In this document: positions 38,901 to 43,817 of the stretch, piece by piece
How positions within the stretch are numbered: the stretch's first letter is position 1
Layout of the letters: the number at the start of each line of letters is the position of its first letter
Assembly: GCA_965228045.1 (NCBI GenBank)
Contig: OZ245789.1
Coordinates: forward strand, 1,674,001-1,738,000
DNA: 64,000 bases
Direction: 5' to 3'
Source of the DNA: JANQEU01 sp965228045
GTDB lineage: Bacteria; Bacteroidota; Bacteroidia; Cytophagales; Cyclobacteriaceae
Program-made: the position numbers and the translations under genes
The notes under the pieces: model-generated
Database searches by the model: none
What the model saw: the letters and a program-made list of their open reading frames with translations, nothing else
What the model was told of the DNA's origin: nothing

Positions 38901-41481
38901 TGTGCTTGACAGCATCAGCCTTGGGATCATGGACATCACCGTCAGTGGCGGCACCGACCTGGTAGACAACACCTCCTTGAGTCGCACTTTCACCGACACG
39001 CTGTATTTTGATACTAAGAACCCTACGGTCACAGAAATCATAGTCTCCCAGGATACACTAAATGAATCAGTATCTTCTTTTTCGATAACGATCAATTACA
39101 GTGAAGATATGGATCAAAACACCACTCCAACTGTGACCTTTCCTGTGGAAAATCCTCTTTCAGCAGGGCTTGCTACCAATGGAGGATCCTGGTCCGATGA
39201 TGATACTTATGTGGCCAATTACACCTTTTCAGATGCTGATACCTTGCTGGCGGATATTGACATACAGATCGAAGCAGGAAGTGCAACAGACATAGTTGGA
39301 AATGGACAGTTAGAGGCTGATAGTATGAATGCATTCGTAATTGATACCGAAAATCCTATTTTGACCATAAGTGCTCCTTCTGCAGACTCCACGGAGACAA
39401 GTAATGTAACTTTTACAGTCACTTATGACGATGGTGATGGCATCGATAATATAAGTTTAGACCCTGACGACATTACATTAAATGCCACCCTTACTGCTGA
39501 TGCAAACATCGCTGTAAGTTCCACAGGAGTTGATGAGATGACAGTTACTTTGTCCGGATTCACGGGTGTTGGGAACATGGGTATCTCCATTGCTAGCTCA
39601 ACAGCCACAGATAACAGTGGCAACCCTGCGGAGCCTGCCGGACCATCACAAACCTTTAGGGTTCAAAAAACCATAACGGTTGAAGCCGATGACCAATCAA
39701 AAATTTATGGCGATGCAAATCCTGACCTTACAGTTACTTATACTGGCTTTCAGGGTACGGACAATGCAGACTCCCTCAGTGTCCAATCGGTAGCCAGTAC
39801 CACAGCCGATGAAACTTCCATAGTCGGAACTTACAAAATTGATGTTTCGATGGGCTACGATCCGTATTATCTTATCGACACCACCGGCAGTGATGGCGTC
39901 TTAACAGTCAACAAGGCAACACTGGAGATTGTGGCCGTAGATACGTCAAGAACATACGGTGATGCAAATCCTGAATTTAGAATATCCTACTCCGGATTCG
40001 TCAATTCGGAGGATACAAGTGTATTGGATATTTTGCCCAATACCACCACAAGTGCTGATCTGCTTTCTGATGTCGGAACTTATGATATTTTGCTTACAAG
40101 TGCCTCTGACCATAATTATCTATATGCATACGACACCGGTACATTGACGATAGAAAAGGCTGTCGTTTCTGTTCAGGTTCTGGATGCCTCCAAAATGTAC
40201 GGTGATCCAAATCCCACCTTCATAATTGATTATTTGTCCGGATTTAAAAACGATCAGGATTCAACGGTAATTGAGGAAGATCCAATAGTAATCACTGCGG
40301 CTAATACCGGAACTTCAGTTGGGGAATATTCCCTTGAATTACAGGGAGGAACGGATGAAAATTATTCTTTCGAATTTACTAATGGAACCTTAACGATCGG
40401 CAGGGCCAATCTTAACCTAATTGTAGAGAATAAAGATGCATTGTTTACAACCAATCCGGAGGGATTGGATTTTACCTACATTTCTAATCCGGAAATTGAC
40501 TTCAGAAATAATGATACCAGGGATGTTCTAGGTGGAGAAGAACAGTACCAGTTGACAGCTGATGCTTCGAATCCGGAGTATGAGTTTACCGTGAACCTCT
40601 CCGGTCTGACCTCTACCAATTACAACATTACCTTCACACCAGGCAAATTAACGCTTTATGACGGCACCTCTATTTCAGGTCAACCAGAAGATGTAACTTC
40701 CTGTGGCGCGGATTCCATAGGCTTCACGGTTCAGGGTGAGGGTGATTTTGAAGTGACCTATACCTGGGAGTACAGAGAAAATGAAAACGATGAATTCCAG
40801 CTTGCCAGCGAAAACACAGAGTTCGTCGGAGCCAATTCTGCTTCTTTGGTTTCGGATTCAGTGCGGGATATTTGGAGTGGATATCAATTCAGAGCCATGG
40901 TTTCGAGTGATTTTGGGCCGGATGTCACGTCTGAAGTAGTGACCTTGACGGTCAATGAAACCCCACCAATCGCTTATTTGGCTGCCAAAAATAGTAACGT
41001 CCTTGTCGGAGCATACAATAACCTCGATGCGACCTATCAATGGAAAAGAAACGGCCAGAATATTTCGGGTGAGAATAAACAATACATTTCATCAGATACT
41101 CCATTTGACCTCGAAAACGACGAATACAGTCTATTGATATGTATCGATGATTGCTGCGTTGAGTCGAAATTCGGTATGGCTCCACCTCCGTCCCGAACGG
41201 ATAGTGCCTATTTTAAGTCAGGAATGACTGTGGGGCCGAATCCTTCGGAAGGTCAATTCGAACTTACCTGGACAAATCCATACACCGGTGAATTTAATGT
41301 GAGACTTGTCGAGGCTACTGGTAATCCGGTTACGTCAGAAACTCTAATCAAGAACGAGGAAGAATTTGTTTGGTCTGTGGATGTTGGATCCATAAATCCA
41401 AATTACACTTCTGGCATCTACTTTATCATTGTAGAATACGATGGCCGGATTAATACCCAAAAAATATTTATCATAAGGTGA
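23989..41481 (+). CDS. giant T9SS-exported repeat protein (5830 residues)
   Basis: A signal peptide (ending near LVSGQ) leads to a beta-rich N-terminal domain, one divergent repeat, then eight type A repeats (residues 253-1086) and 36 type B repeats (1087-5010) of 108 and 109 residues, each an Ig-like unit of the form NPSV...TGT-x-EV...SGGTDLV-x-NTSL...DT. After another divergent repeat and an Ig-like domain come four MBG-type domains (about 5227-5558; SKIYGDANP, SRTYGDANP, SKMYGDPNP, the fourth divergent), further Ig-like sequence, and a C-terminal T9SS type A sorting domain (VGPNPSEGQFEL to KIFIIR). A fibre-like surface adhesin is the best guess. It overlaps the genes on both sides, so it is embedded in the operon. 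Confidence 0.93.
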   Translation: MVKKVRVSNAMRSPNKFICALLILLCLTTLVSGQTLDTVVVNADNTSATIAFSEPVYTNSGGTGVLEMADLTVETSGSSSVTVSSWDVSQNPDDSVATLSITLSGNAQSGDSLVVTVNPSSIYTATMVEVSGSVINTLSDLTNPLVNQIVLTTDTISDDDVGAFTISVEYNEVMQDDGGADPTISFPSISQNTLTSPVYDWPDNSTFRASYSVVDYPESITGIDIQVTGGTDTAGNVHGTYDSLDALVIDTENPSVSTLVFEGGEDSLSDATGTLEVLVTFSEVMDQTSTPLLTYTPTVTGALQSTGSGWDDSDTYRFSYNVLDSVSLGSVDIEVSGGTDLVGNTSLDSLFSDTLYIDTKNPSVSTLVFEGGEDSLSDATGTLEVLVTFSEVMDQTSTPLLTYTPTVTGALQSTGSGWDDSDTYRFSYNVLDSVSLGSVDIEVSGGTDLVGNTSLDSLFSDTLYIDTKNPSVSTLVFEGGEDSLSDATGTLEVLVTFSEVMDQTSTPLLTYTPTVTGALQSTGSGWDDSDTYRFSYNVLDSVSLGSVDIEVSGGTDLVGNTSLGSLFSDTLYIDTKNPSVSTLVFEGGEDSLSDATGTLEVLVTFSEVMDQTSTPLLTYTPTVTGALQSTGSGWDDSDTYRFSYNVLDSVSLGSVDIEVSGGTDLVGNTSLDSLFSDTLYIDTKNPSVSTLVFEGGEDSLSDATGTLEVLVTFSEVMDQTSTPLLTYTPTVTGALQSTGSGWDDSDTYRFSYNVLDSISLGIMDITVSGGTDLVGNTSLDSLFSDTLYIDTKNPSVSMLVFEGGEDSLSDATGTLEVLVTFSEVMDQTSTPLLTYTPTVTGALQSTGSGWDDSDTYRFSYNVLDSVSLGSVDIEVSGGTDLVGNTSLDSLFSDTLYIDTKNPSVSMLVFEGGEDSLSDATGTLEVLGWDDSDTYRFSYNVLDSVSLGSVDIEVSGGTDLVGNTSLDSLFSDTLYIDTKNPSVSMLVFEGGEDSLSDATGTLEVLVTFSEVMDQTSTPLLTYTPTVTGALQSTGSGWDDSDTYRFSYNVLDSVSLGSVDIEVSGGTDLVDNTSLSRTFTDTLYFDTKNPSVIALEYTLGEDSLRDATGTFEVAVSYSEVMKSGTSPVLTFSEDVSMALSETSASWTLNDSVYTFVYDVLDSISLGIMDITVSGGTDLVDNTSLSRTFTDTLYFDTKNPSVIALEYTLGEDSLRDATGTFEVAVSYSEVMKSGTSPVLTFSEDVSMALSETSASWTLNDSVYTFVYDVLDSISLGIMDITVSGGTDLVDNTSLSRTFTDTLYFDTKNPSVIALEYTLGEDSLRDATGTFEVAVSYSEVMKSGTSPVLTFSEDVSMALSETSASWTLNDSVYTFVYDVLDSISLGIMDITVSGGTDLVDNTSLSRTFTDTLYFDTKNPSVIALEYTLGEDSLRDATGTFEVAVSYSEVMKSGTSPVLTFSEDVSMALSETSASWTLNDSVYTFVYDVLDSISLGIMDITVSGGTDLVDNTSLSRTFTDTLYFDTKNPSVIALEYTLGEDSLRDATGTFEVAVSYSEVMKSGTSPVLTFSEDVSMALSETSASWTLNDSVYTFVYDVLDSISLGIMDITVSGGTDLVDNTSLSRTFTDTLYFDTKNPSVIALEYTLGEDSLRDATGTFEVAVSYSEVMKSGTSPVLTFSEDVSMALSETSASWTLNDSVYTFVYDVLDSISLGIMDITVSGGTDLVDNTSLSRTFTDTLYFDTKNPSVIALEYTLGEDSLRDATGTFEVAVSYSEVMKSGTSPVLTFSEDVSMALSETSASWTLNDSVYTFVYDVLDSISLGIMDITVSGGTDLVDNTSLSRTFTDTLYFDTKNPSVIALEYTLGEDSLRDATGTFEVAVSYSEVMKSGTSPVLTFSEDVSMALSETSASWTLNDSVYTFVYDVLDSISLGIMDITVSGGTDLVDNTSLSRTFTDTLYFDTKNPSVIALEYTLGEDSLRDATGTFEVAVSYSEVMKSGTSPVLTFSEDVSMALSETSASWTLNDSVYTFVYDVLDSISLGIMDITVSGGTDLVDNTSLSRTFTDTLYFDTKNPSVIALEYTLGEDSLRDATGTFEVAVSYSEVMKSGTSPVLTFSEDVSMALSETSASWTLNDSVYTFVYDVLDSISLGIMDITVSGGTDLVDNTSLSRTFTDTLYFDTKNPSVIALEYTLGEDSLRDATGTFEVAVSYSEVMKSGTSPVLTFSEDVSMALSETSASWTLNDSVYTFVYDVLDSISLGIMDITVSGGTDLVDNTSLSRTFTDTLYFDTKNPSVIALEYTLGEDSLRDATGTFEVAVSYSEVMKSGTSPVLTFSEDVSMALSETSASWTLNDSVYTFVYDVLDSISLGIMDITVSGGTDLVDNTSLSRTFTDTLYFDTKNPSVIALEYTLGEDSLRDATGTFEVAVSYSEVMKSGTSPVLTFSEDVSSALSETSASWTLNDSVYTFVYDVLDSISLGIMDITVSGGTDLVDNTSLSRTFTDTLYFDTKNPSVIALEYTLGEDSLRDATGTFEVAVSYSEVMKSGTSPVLTFSEDVSSALSETSASWTLNDSVYTFVYDVLDSISLGIMDITVSGGTDLVDNTSLSRTFTDTLYFDTKNPSVIALEYTLGEDSLRDATGTFEVAVSYSEVMKSGTSPVLTFSEDVSMALSETSASWTLNDSVYTFVYDVLDSISLGIMDITVSGGTDLVDNTSLSRTFTDTLYFDTKNPSVIALEYTLGEDSLRDATGTFEVAVSYSEVMKSGTSPVLTFSEDVSMALSETSASWTLNDSVYTFVYDVLDSISLGIMDITVSGGTDLVDNTSLSRTFTDTLYFDTKNPSVIALEYTLGEDSLRDATGTFEVAVSYSEVMKSGTSPVLTFSEDVSSALSETSASWTLNDSVYTFVYDVLDSISLGIMDITVSGGTDLVDNTSLSRTFTDTLYFDTKNPSVIALEYTLGEDSLRDATGTFEVAVSYSEVMKSGTSPVLTFSEDVSMALSETSASWTLNDSVYTFVYDVLDSISLGIMDITVSGGTDLVDNTSLSRTFTDTLYFDTKNPSVIALEYTLGEDSLRDATGTFEVAVSYSEVMKSGTSPVLTFSEDVSMALSETSASWTLNDSVYTFVYDVLDSISLGIMDITVSGGTDLVDNTSLSRTFTDTLYFDTKNPSVIALEYTLGEDSLRDATGTFEVAVSYSEVMKSGTSPVLTFSEDVSMALSETSASWTLNDSVYTFVYDVLDSISLGIMDITVSGGTDLVDNTSLSRTFTDTLYFDTKNPSVIALEYTLGEDSLRDATGTFEVAVSYSEVMKSGTSPVLTFSEDVSMALSETSASWTLNDSVYTFVYDVLDSISLGIMDITVSGGTDLVDNTSLSRTFTDTLYFDTKNPSVIALEYTLGEDSLRDATGTFEVAVSYSEVMKSGTSPVLTFSEDVSMALSETSASWTLNDSVYTFVYDVLDSISLGIMDITVSGGTDLVDNTSLSRTFTDTLYFDTKNPSVIALEYTLGEDSLRDATGTFEVAVSYSEVMKSGTSPVLTFSEDVSMALSETSASWTLNDSVYTFVYDVLDSISLGIMDITVSGGTDLVDNTSLSRTFTDTLYFDTKNPSVIALEYTLGEDSLRDATGTFEVAVSYSEVMKSGTSPVLTFSEDVSMALSETSASWTLNDSVYTFVYDVLDSISLGIMDITVSGGTDLVDNTSLSRTFTDTLYFDTKNPSVIALEYTLGEDSLRDATGTFEVAVSYSEVMKSGTSPVLTFSEDVSMALSETSASWTLNDSVYTFVYDVLDSISLGIMDITVSGGTDLVDNTSLSRTFTDTLYFDTKNPSVIALEYTLGEDSLRDATGTFEVAVSYSEVMKSGTSPVLTFSEDVSMALSETSASWTLNDSVYTFVYDVLDSISLGIMDITVSGGTDLVDNTSLSRTFTDTLYFDTKNPSVIALEYTLGEDSLRDATGTFEVAVSYSEVMKSGTSPVLTFSEDVSMALSETSASWTLNDSVYTFVYDVLDSISLGIMDITVSGGTDLVDNTSLSRTFTDTLYFDTKNPSVIALEYTLGEDSLRDATGTFEVAVSYSEVMKSGTSPVLTFSEDVSSALSETSASWTLNDSVYTFVYDVLDSISLGIMDITVSGGTDLVDNTSLSRTFTDTLYFDTKNPSVIALEYTLGEDSLRDATGTFEVAVSYSEVMKSGTSPVLTFSEDVSSALSETSASWTLNDSVYTFVYDVLDSISLGIMDITVSGGTDLVDNTSLSRTFTDTLYFDTKNPSVIALEYTLGEDSLRDATGTFEVAVSYSEVMKSGTSPVLTFSEDVSMALSETSASWTLNDSVYTFVYDVLDSISLGIMDITVSGGTDLVDNTSLSRTFTDTLYFDTKNPSVIALEYTLGEDSLRDATGTFEVAVSYSEVMKSGTSPVLTFSEDVSMALSETSASWTLNDSVYTFVYDVLDSISLGIMDITVSGGTDLVDNTSLSRTFTDTLYFDTKNPSVIALEYTLGEDSLRDATGTFEVAVSYSEVMKSGTSPVLTFSEDVSMALSETSASWTLNDSVYTFVYDVLDSISLGIMDITVSGGTDLVDNTSLSRTFTDTLYFDTKNPSVIALEYTLGEDSLRDATGTFEVAVSYSEVMKSGTSPVLTFSEDVSMALSETSASWTLNDSVYTFVYDVLDSISLGIMDITVSGGTDLVDNTSLSRTFTDTLYFDTKNPSVIALEYTLGEDSLRDATGTFEVAVSYSEVMKSGTSPVLTFSEDVSMALSETSASWTLNDSVYTFVYDVLDSISLGIMDITVSGGTDLVDNTSLSRTFTDTLYFDTKNPSVIALEYTLGEDSLRDATGTFEVAVSYSEVMKSGTSPVLTFSEDVSMALSETSASWTLNDSVYTFVYDVLDSISLGIMDITVSGGTDLVDNTSLSRTFTDTLYFDTKNPSVIALEYTLGEDSLRDATGTFEVAVSYSEVMKSGTSPVLTFSEDVSMALSETSASWTLNDSVYTFVYDVLDSISLGIMDITVSGGTDLVDNTSLSRTFTDTLYFDTKNPTVTEIIVSQDTLNESVSSFSITINYSEDMDQNTTPTVTFPVENPLSAGLATNGGSWSDDDTYVANYTFSDADTLLADIDIQIEAGSATDIVGNGQLEADSMNAFVIDTENPILTISAPSADSTETSNVTFTVTYDDGDGIDNISLDPDDITLNATLTADANIAVSSTGVDEMTVTLSGFTGVGNMGISIASSTATDNSGNPAEPAGPSQTFRVQKTITVEADDQSKIYGDANPDLTVTYTGFQGTDNADSLSVQSVASTTADETSIVGTYKIDVSMGYDPYYLIDTTGSDGVLTVNKATLEIVAVDTSRTYGDANPEFRISYSGFVNSEDTSVLDILPNTTTSADLLSDVGTYDILLTSASDHNYLYAYDTGTLTIEKAVVSVQVLDASKMYGDPNPTFIIDYLSGFKNDQDSTVIEEDPIVITAANTGTSVGEYSLELQGGTDENYSFEFTNGTLTIGRANLNLIVENKDALFTTNPEGLDFTYISNPEIDFRNNDTRDVLGGEEQYQLTADASNPEYEFTVNLSGLTSTNYNITFTPGKLTLYDGTSISGQPEDVTSCGADSIGFTVQGEGDFEVTYTWEYRENENDEFQLASENTEFVGANSASLVSDSVRDIWSGYQFRAMVSSDFGPDVTSEVVTLTVNETPPIAYLAAKNSNVLVGAYNNLDATYQWKRNGQNISGENKQYISSDTPFDLENDEYSLLICIDDCCVESKFGMAPPPSRTDSAYFKSGMTVGPNPSEGQFELTWTNPYTGEFNVRLVEATGNPVTSETLIKNEEEFVWSVDVGSINPNYTSGIYFIIVEYDGRINTQKIFIIR
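24745..27246 (+). repeat. tandem repeat array, type A (8 units of 324 bp)
   Basis: Units begin at 24745, 25069, 25393, 25717, 26041, 26365, 26689 and 26923. All are 324 bp except the seventh, which is 234 bp because of an in-frame 90-bp deletion. The fifth carries a type B-like tract at about 26250-26292, and the eighth turns into type B sequence near 27187. The units are nearly identical in DNA. Confidence 0.97.
27247..39018 (+). repeat. tandem repeat array, type B (36 units of 327 bp)
   Basis: Exactly 36 uninterrupted units of 327 bp, with no indels. Differences are limited to a few recurring sites, mostly silent; the main coding change is Met to Ser in DVSMALS, in five units. One unit counted by hand has 178 G or C of 327 (54%), clearly above the flanking sequence. 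Confidence 0.97.
32806..36729 (+). repeat. 12-unit segmental duplication inside array B
   Basis: B units 18-29 repeat B units 3-14 (27901-31824) at a distance of 4905 bp, i.e. 15 units. Scoring 13 variable sites per unit, nine of the twelve unit pairs agree at every site and three differ at one or two. Rare variants such as CTC in place of CTT before GGG recur exactly 4905 bp apart (30416 and 35321). Confidence 0.88.
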
Positions 41482-42881
41482 AATTAGCAGCTTCCATATT
41501 GTTGTTATTTGGGATGCTTGGCGCAATTGGGCAACCGGGTTCAGTGGATCTCAGGTTGAGAAAAAACCTTAGAGACAAACTTGATGACCTCGTTTTTCAA
41601 ATTCAAATCAATGGTCGCCTGGATGATGATGAGGCCGTCCAGCGTTTTAGAAGTCTGTTTACCGAGGATGCCAACATATATGATTTCATAACTCCAAACT
41701 ATATTAACCAGCAGGTGGGCAGAGAGATGATAAAGCCCATAGATAATTTTATCCGTGATGTCAGGAAAGATTTTCCCGGAGGGTTGCGACAATTCTATAT
41801 TTCGGATACAAATCTGGGAACTGCCATCGATTACAATTTAATCGATTGGAGAGATCCTGAAATTCAATTGATTATGGGTATCAATGCCGTAGGAGATTAT
41901 TACCGCGGCGGTCAATTTTCAAACGACCCGGTATTGGATCTCAGGTTAAGCTTTGATACTACATCAAACGTTGTAACCAACCTACGGATTACCGAAGTTC
42001 GAAAAGTTGAGTCGCGACTGATGTTCCAGGAGGAAGCCCGAATACCATACTTTGAAAAACAGTTCATGGCATCCGGATTCAATTCCTTTGTGGACGTAGT
42101 CAGTCCATCATTTACAACAGGGGATTATTATCTTGAAAATGTGGATGTGGTACCGGAAATTGGTTATTCCGTCAGCTTTAGTCTTATCAGAAGATTCGCG
42201 GCTCCGGAACCTGAAGAATTTGCCTGGAGTGTGGGAATAGGGGTCTCCGAAGTAAATTTCACAACTACATCCGACTATTATTTCTATAGTGCCCAAAACG
42301 TGGATATTGACGACGATCCCTTTGAAATGGTAATTACCGGTTCAGATTTGGAAGAGTTAATTCGTGTCCAATCCATCGATATTCCGATAAGGTTTAGGTA
42401 TGAAAGGAAATTGACAAATACTATTGGAGTTTATGTGAATCCTGGCATTAATCTTTCGTATAAGATGCAATTAAGGTACTTTGGAAGTGGTACTTTTTCT
42501 TATGGAGGTTACTATCCGCAATGGGATGTATATTTCGAGGACCTTCCCAGACTAAATTACGTAAACGATGCGGATGAGTCCATCAATAATGACATTTTAG
42601 TTCGGGAATGGAATTGGAATGATGTGCATGCTTCCGGAGCCCTGGATATTGGGTTTAATTTTGAGTTTCCTTCGGGCTTTATTCTCTATATGGGTGTTAC
42701 GGCTTTCAAGAATTTTTTGTACGTCCGGCAGGATGCGGAAGATCATGCGATCACAAGGCAATTTGGTGAATATAGGGGTATAGCTCCGGGCATCACCTCC
42801 ATAAGCAACGGAGGATATGGAATACAGATCGGGTTCAAAAAAAGGTTTGAGTCCAAAAATGGTTTGGTTAAATTAGAATGA
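41478..42881 (+). CDS. probable outer membrane beta-barrel protein
   Basis: 467 residues from a GTG start that overlaps the stop of the giant gene by four bases (GTGA), so translation is likely coupled. A signal peptide ends near GAIGQ. The first 180 mature residues look like a soluble mixed domain; the remainder has regular alternating strands rich in Tyr, Phe and Gly (VNPGINLSYKMQLRYFGSG, ALDIGFNFEFPSGFILYMG), as in Bacteroidota outer membrane barrels. The family is not recognised. Its position right after a T9SS-exported fibre makes a role in anchoring or exposing that protein plausible, by analogy with PorP/SprF next to SprB. Confidence 0.72.
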   Translation: MKLAASILLLFGMLGAIGQPGSVDLRLRKNLRDKLDDLVFQIQINGRLDDDEAVQRFRSLFTEDANIYDFITPNYINQQVGREMIKPIDNFIRDVRKDFPGGLRQFYISDTNLGTAIDYNLIDWRDPEIQLIMGINAVGDYYRGGQFSNDPVLDLRLSFDTTSNVVTNLRITEVRKVESRLMFQEEARIPYFEKQFMASGFNSFVDVVSPSFTTGDYYLENVDVVPEIGYSVSFSLIRRFAAPEPEEFAWSVGIGVSEVNFTTTSDYYFYSAQNVDIDDDPFEMVITGSDLEELIRVQSIDIPIRFRYERKLTNTIGVYVNPGINLSYKMQLRYFGSGTFSYGGYYPQWDVYFEDLPRLNYVNDADESINNDILVREWNWNDVHASGALDIGFNFEFPSGFILYMGVTAFKNFLYVRQDAEDHAITRQFGEYRGIAPGITSISNGGYGIQIGFKKRFESKNGLVKLE

Positions 42882-42912
42882 TCTTTCACCGGATCGAGAG
42901 TCACTACCGTGT

Positions 42913-43803
42913 ATGAATAGAATAGGTTCAGAGAAAATTGCGATTACAGTCGGCATAATTTTTATAATTATTGCCTCGGGCATCATTTATATTCAACTCA
43001 CGGGAGGTAAAGGTGGAAGTATATCCCACGAAATTGATTTTGATTACCGGCAATCTGCAGAAGTAGGTGAAACGGTAGAATTTGTCAATACCTCGGAAAT
43101 CTCCGATGATAACAACTGGATATGGGATTTTGGCGATAATTCTCCAAAAGTTCAAAGAAAAGATGCCTCCCATGTATATGACGAAGGCGGTAGATACACA
43201 GTGACCCTGACGCTCAACAGGGAAGATCCGGCGAGCAGAAAGCAACTCATCGTTATCAACACACCCGAGCCGGTTGCAGATTTTTCTTTTGAAGACACCG
43301 TAAGAGTAGGCGATGACGTCTCATTTACAAACCTTTCTCTTAATGCCCATGAGTTCATTTGGAGTTTTGAAGATGAAGGTGAAACTAATGGTGAGGAATC
43401 TCCCGTTTATTCCTATCAGGAACCTGGAAGTTACCAGGTGAAACTAATCGCTGTAAATCGACTTGGCCAGATTGATGAGCAGACGAAAGGGATCACTGTT
43501 TTGGGCCAACCAGTTACAAGACCGGCAGTTGTGGCGCATGTTCCTGTATTTAATGAGAACAGTCTTTCTACGGCTTTGACTCAAATGGCCAATCGTGGAA
43601 CAAGCAGGGCTGAAAAAAGGGATTTGAAACAAAGAATTGTAGATGATTGTGCATCAATCAGAATATCCGTAGGTGATATGACGCTCGAAAACTACTTGAA
43701 TAAGCTCCAGTTGGAGGCCAGTAGCGAACAGAAAAATATTGTGGTTTCCTCTATAAAAAGAGGCGCAAACAATAAAATTGAAGAAATTACAGTAGAGAAT
43801 TAA
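42913..43803 (+). CDS. membrane-anchored PKD-domain protein
   Basis: 296 residues. One membrane helix near the N-terminus (about residues 9-30, no cleavage site) anchors a periplasmic part with two PKD domains: the first with the hallmark NWIWDFGDNSP (about 40-115), the second about 118-196 with FIWSFEDEGE. The last 100 residues are helical and Arg/Lys-rich, with no family recognised. PKD domains usually mediate protein contacts. It lies 31 bases after the barrel gene and 14 before the vWA gene. In type VI loci of Bacteroidota accessory membrane proteins occur beside TssR; whether this is one is uncertain. Confidence 0.82.
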   Translation: MNRIGSEKIAITVGIIFIIIASGIIYIQLTGGKGGSISHEIDFDYRQSAEVGETVEFVNTSEISDDNNWIWDFGDNSPKVQRKDASHVYDEGGRYTVTLTLNREDPASRKQLIVINTPEPVADFSFEDTVRVGDDVSFTNLSLNAHEFIWSFEDEGETNGEESPVYSYQEPGSYQVKLIAVNRLGQIDEQTKGITVLGQPVTRPAVVAHVPVFNENSLSTALTQMANRGTSRAEKRDLKQRIVDDCASIRISVGDMTLENYLNKLQLEASSEQKNIVVSSIKRGANNKIEEITVEN

Positions 43804-43817
43804 ATATTTGTTGTTAC

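Noticed and set aside
24745..39018. CRISPR array
   Set aside because: The units are 324/327 bp, contiguous, protein-coding and have no unique spacers or cas genes.
27330..39095. A series of about 36 minus-strand open frames of 102 codons spaced 327 bp
   Set aside because: They are the reverse image of the B repeats; their periodicity comes from the plus-strand protein repeat and no start signal or family is evident.
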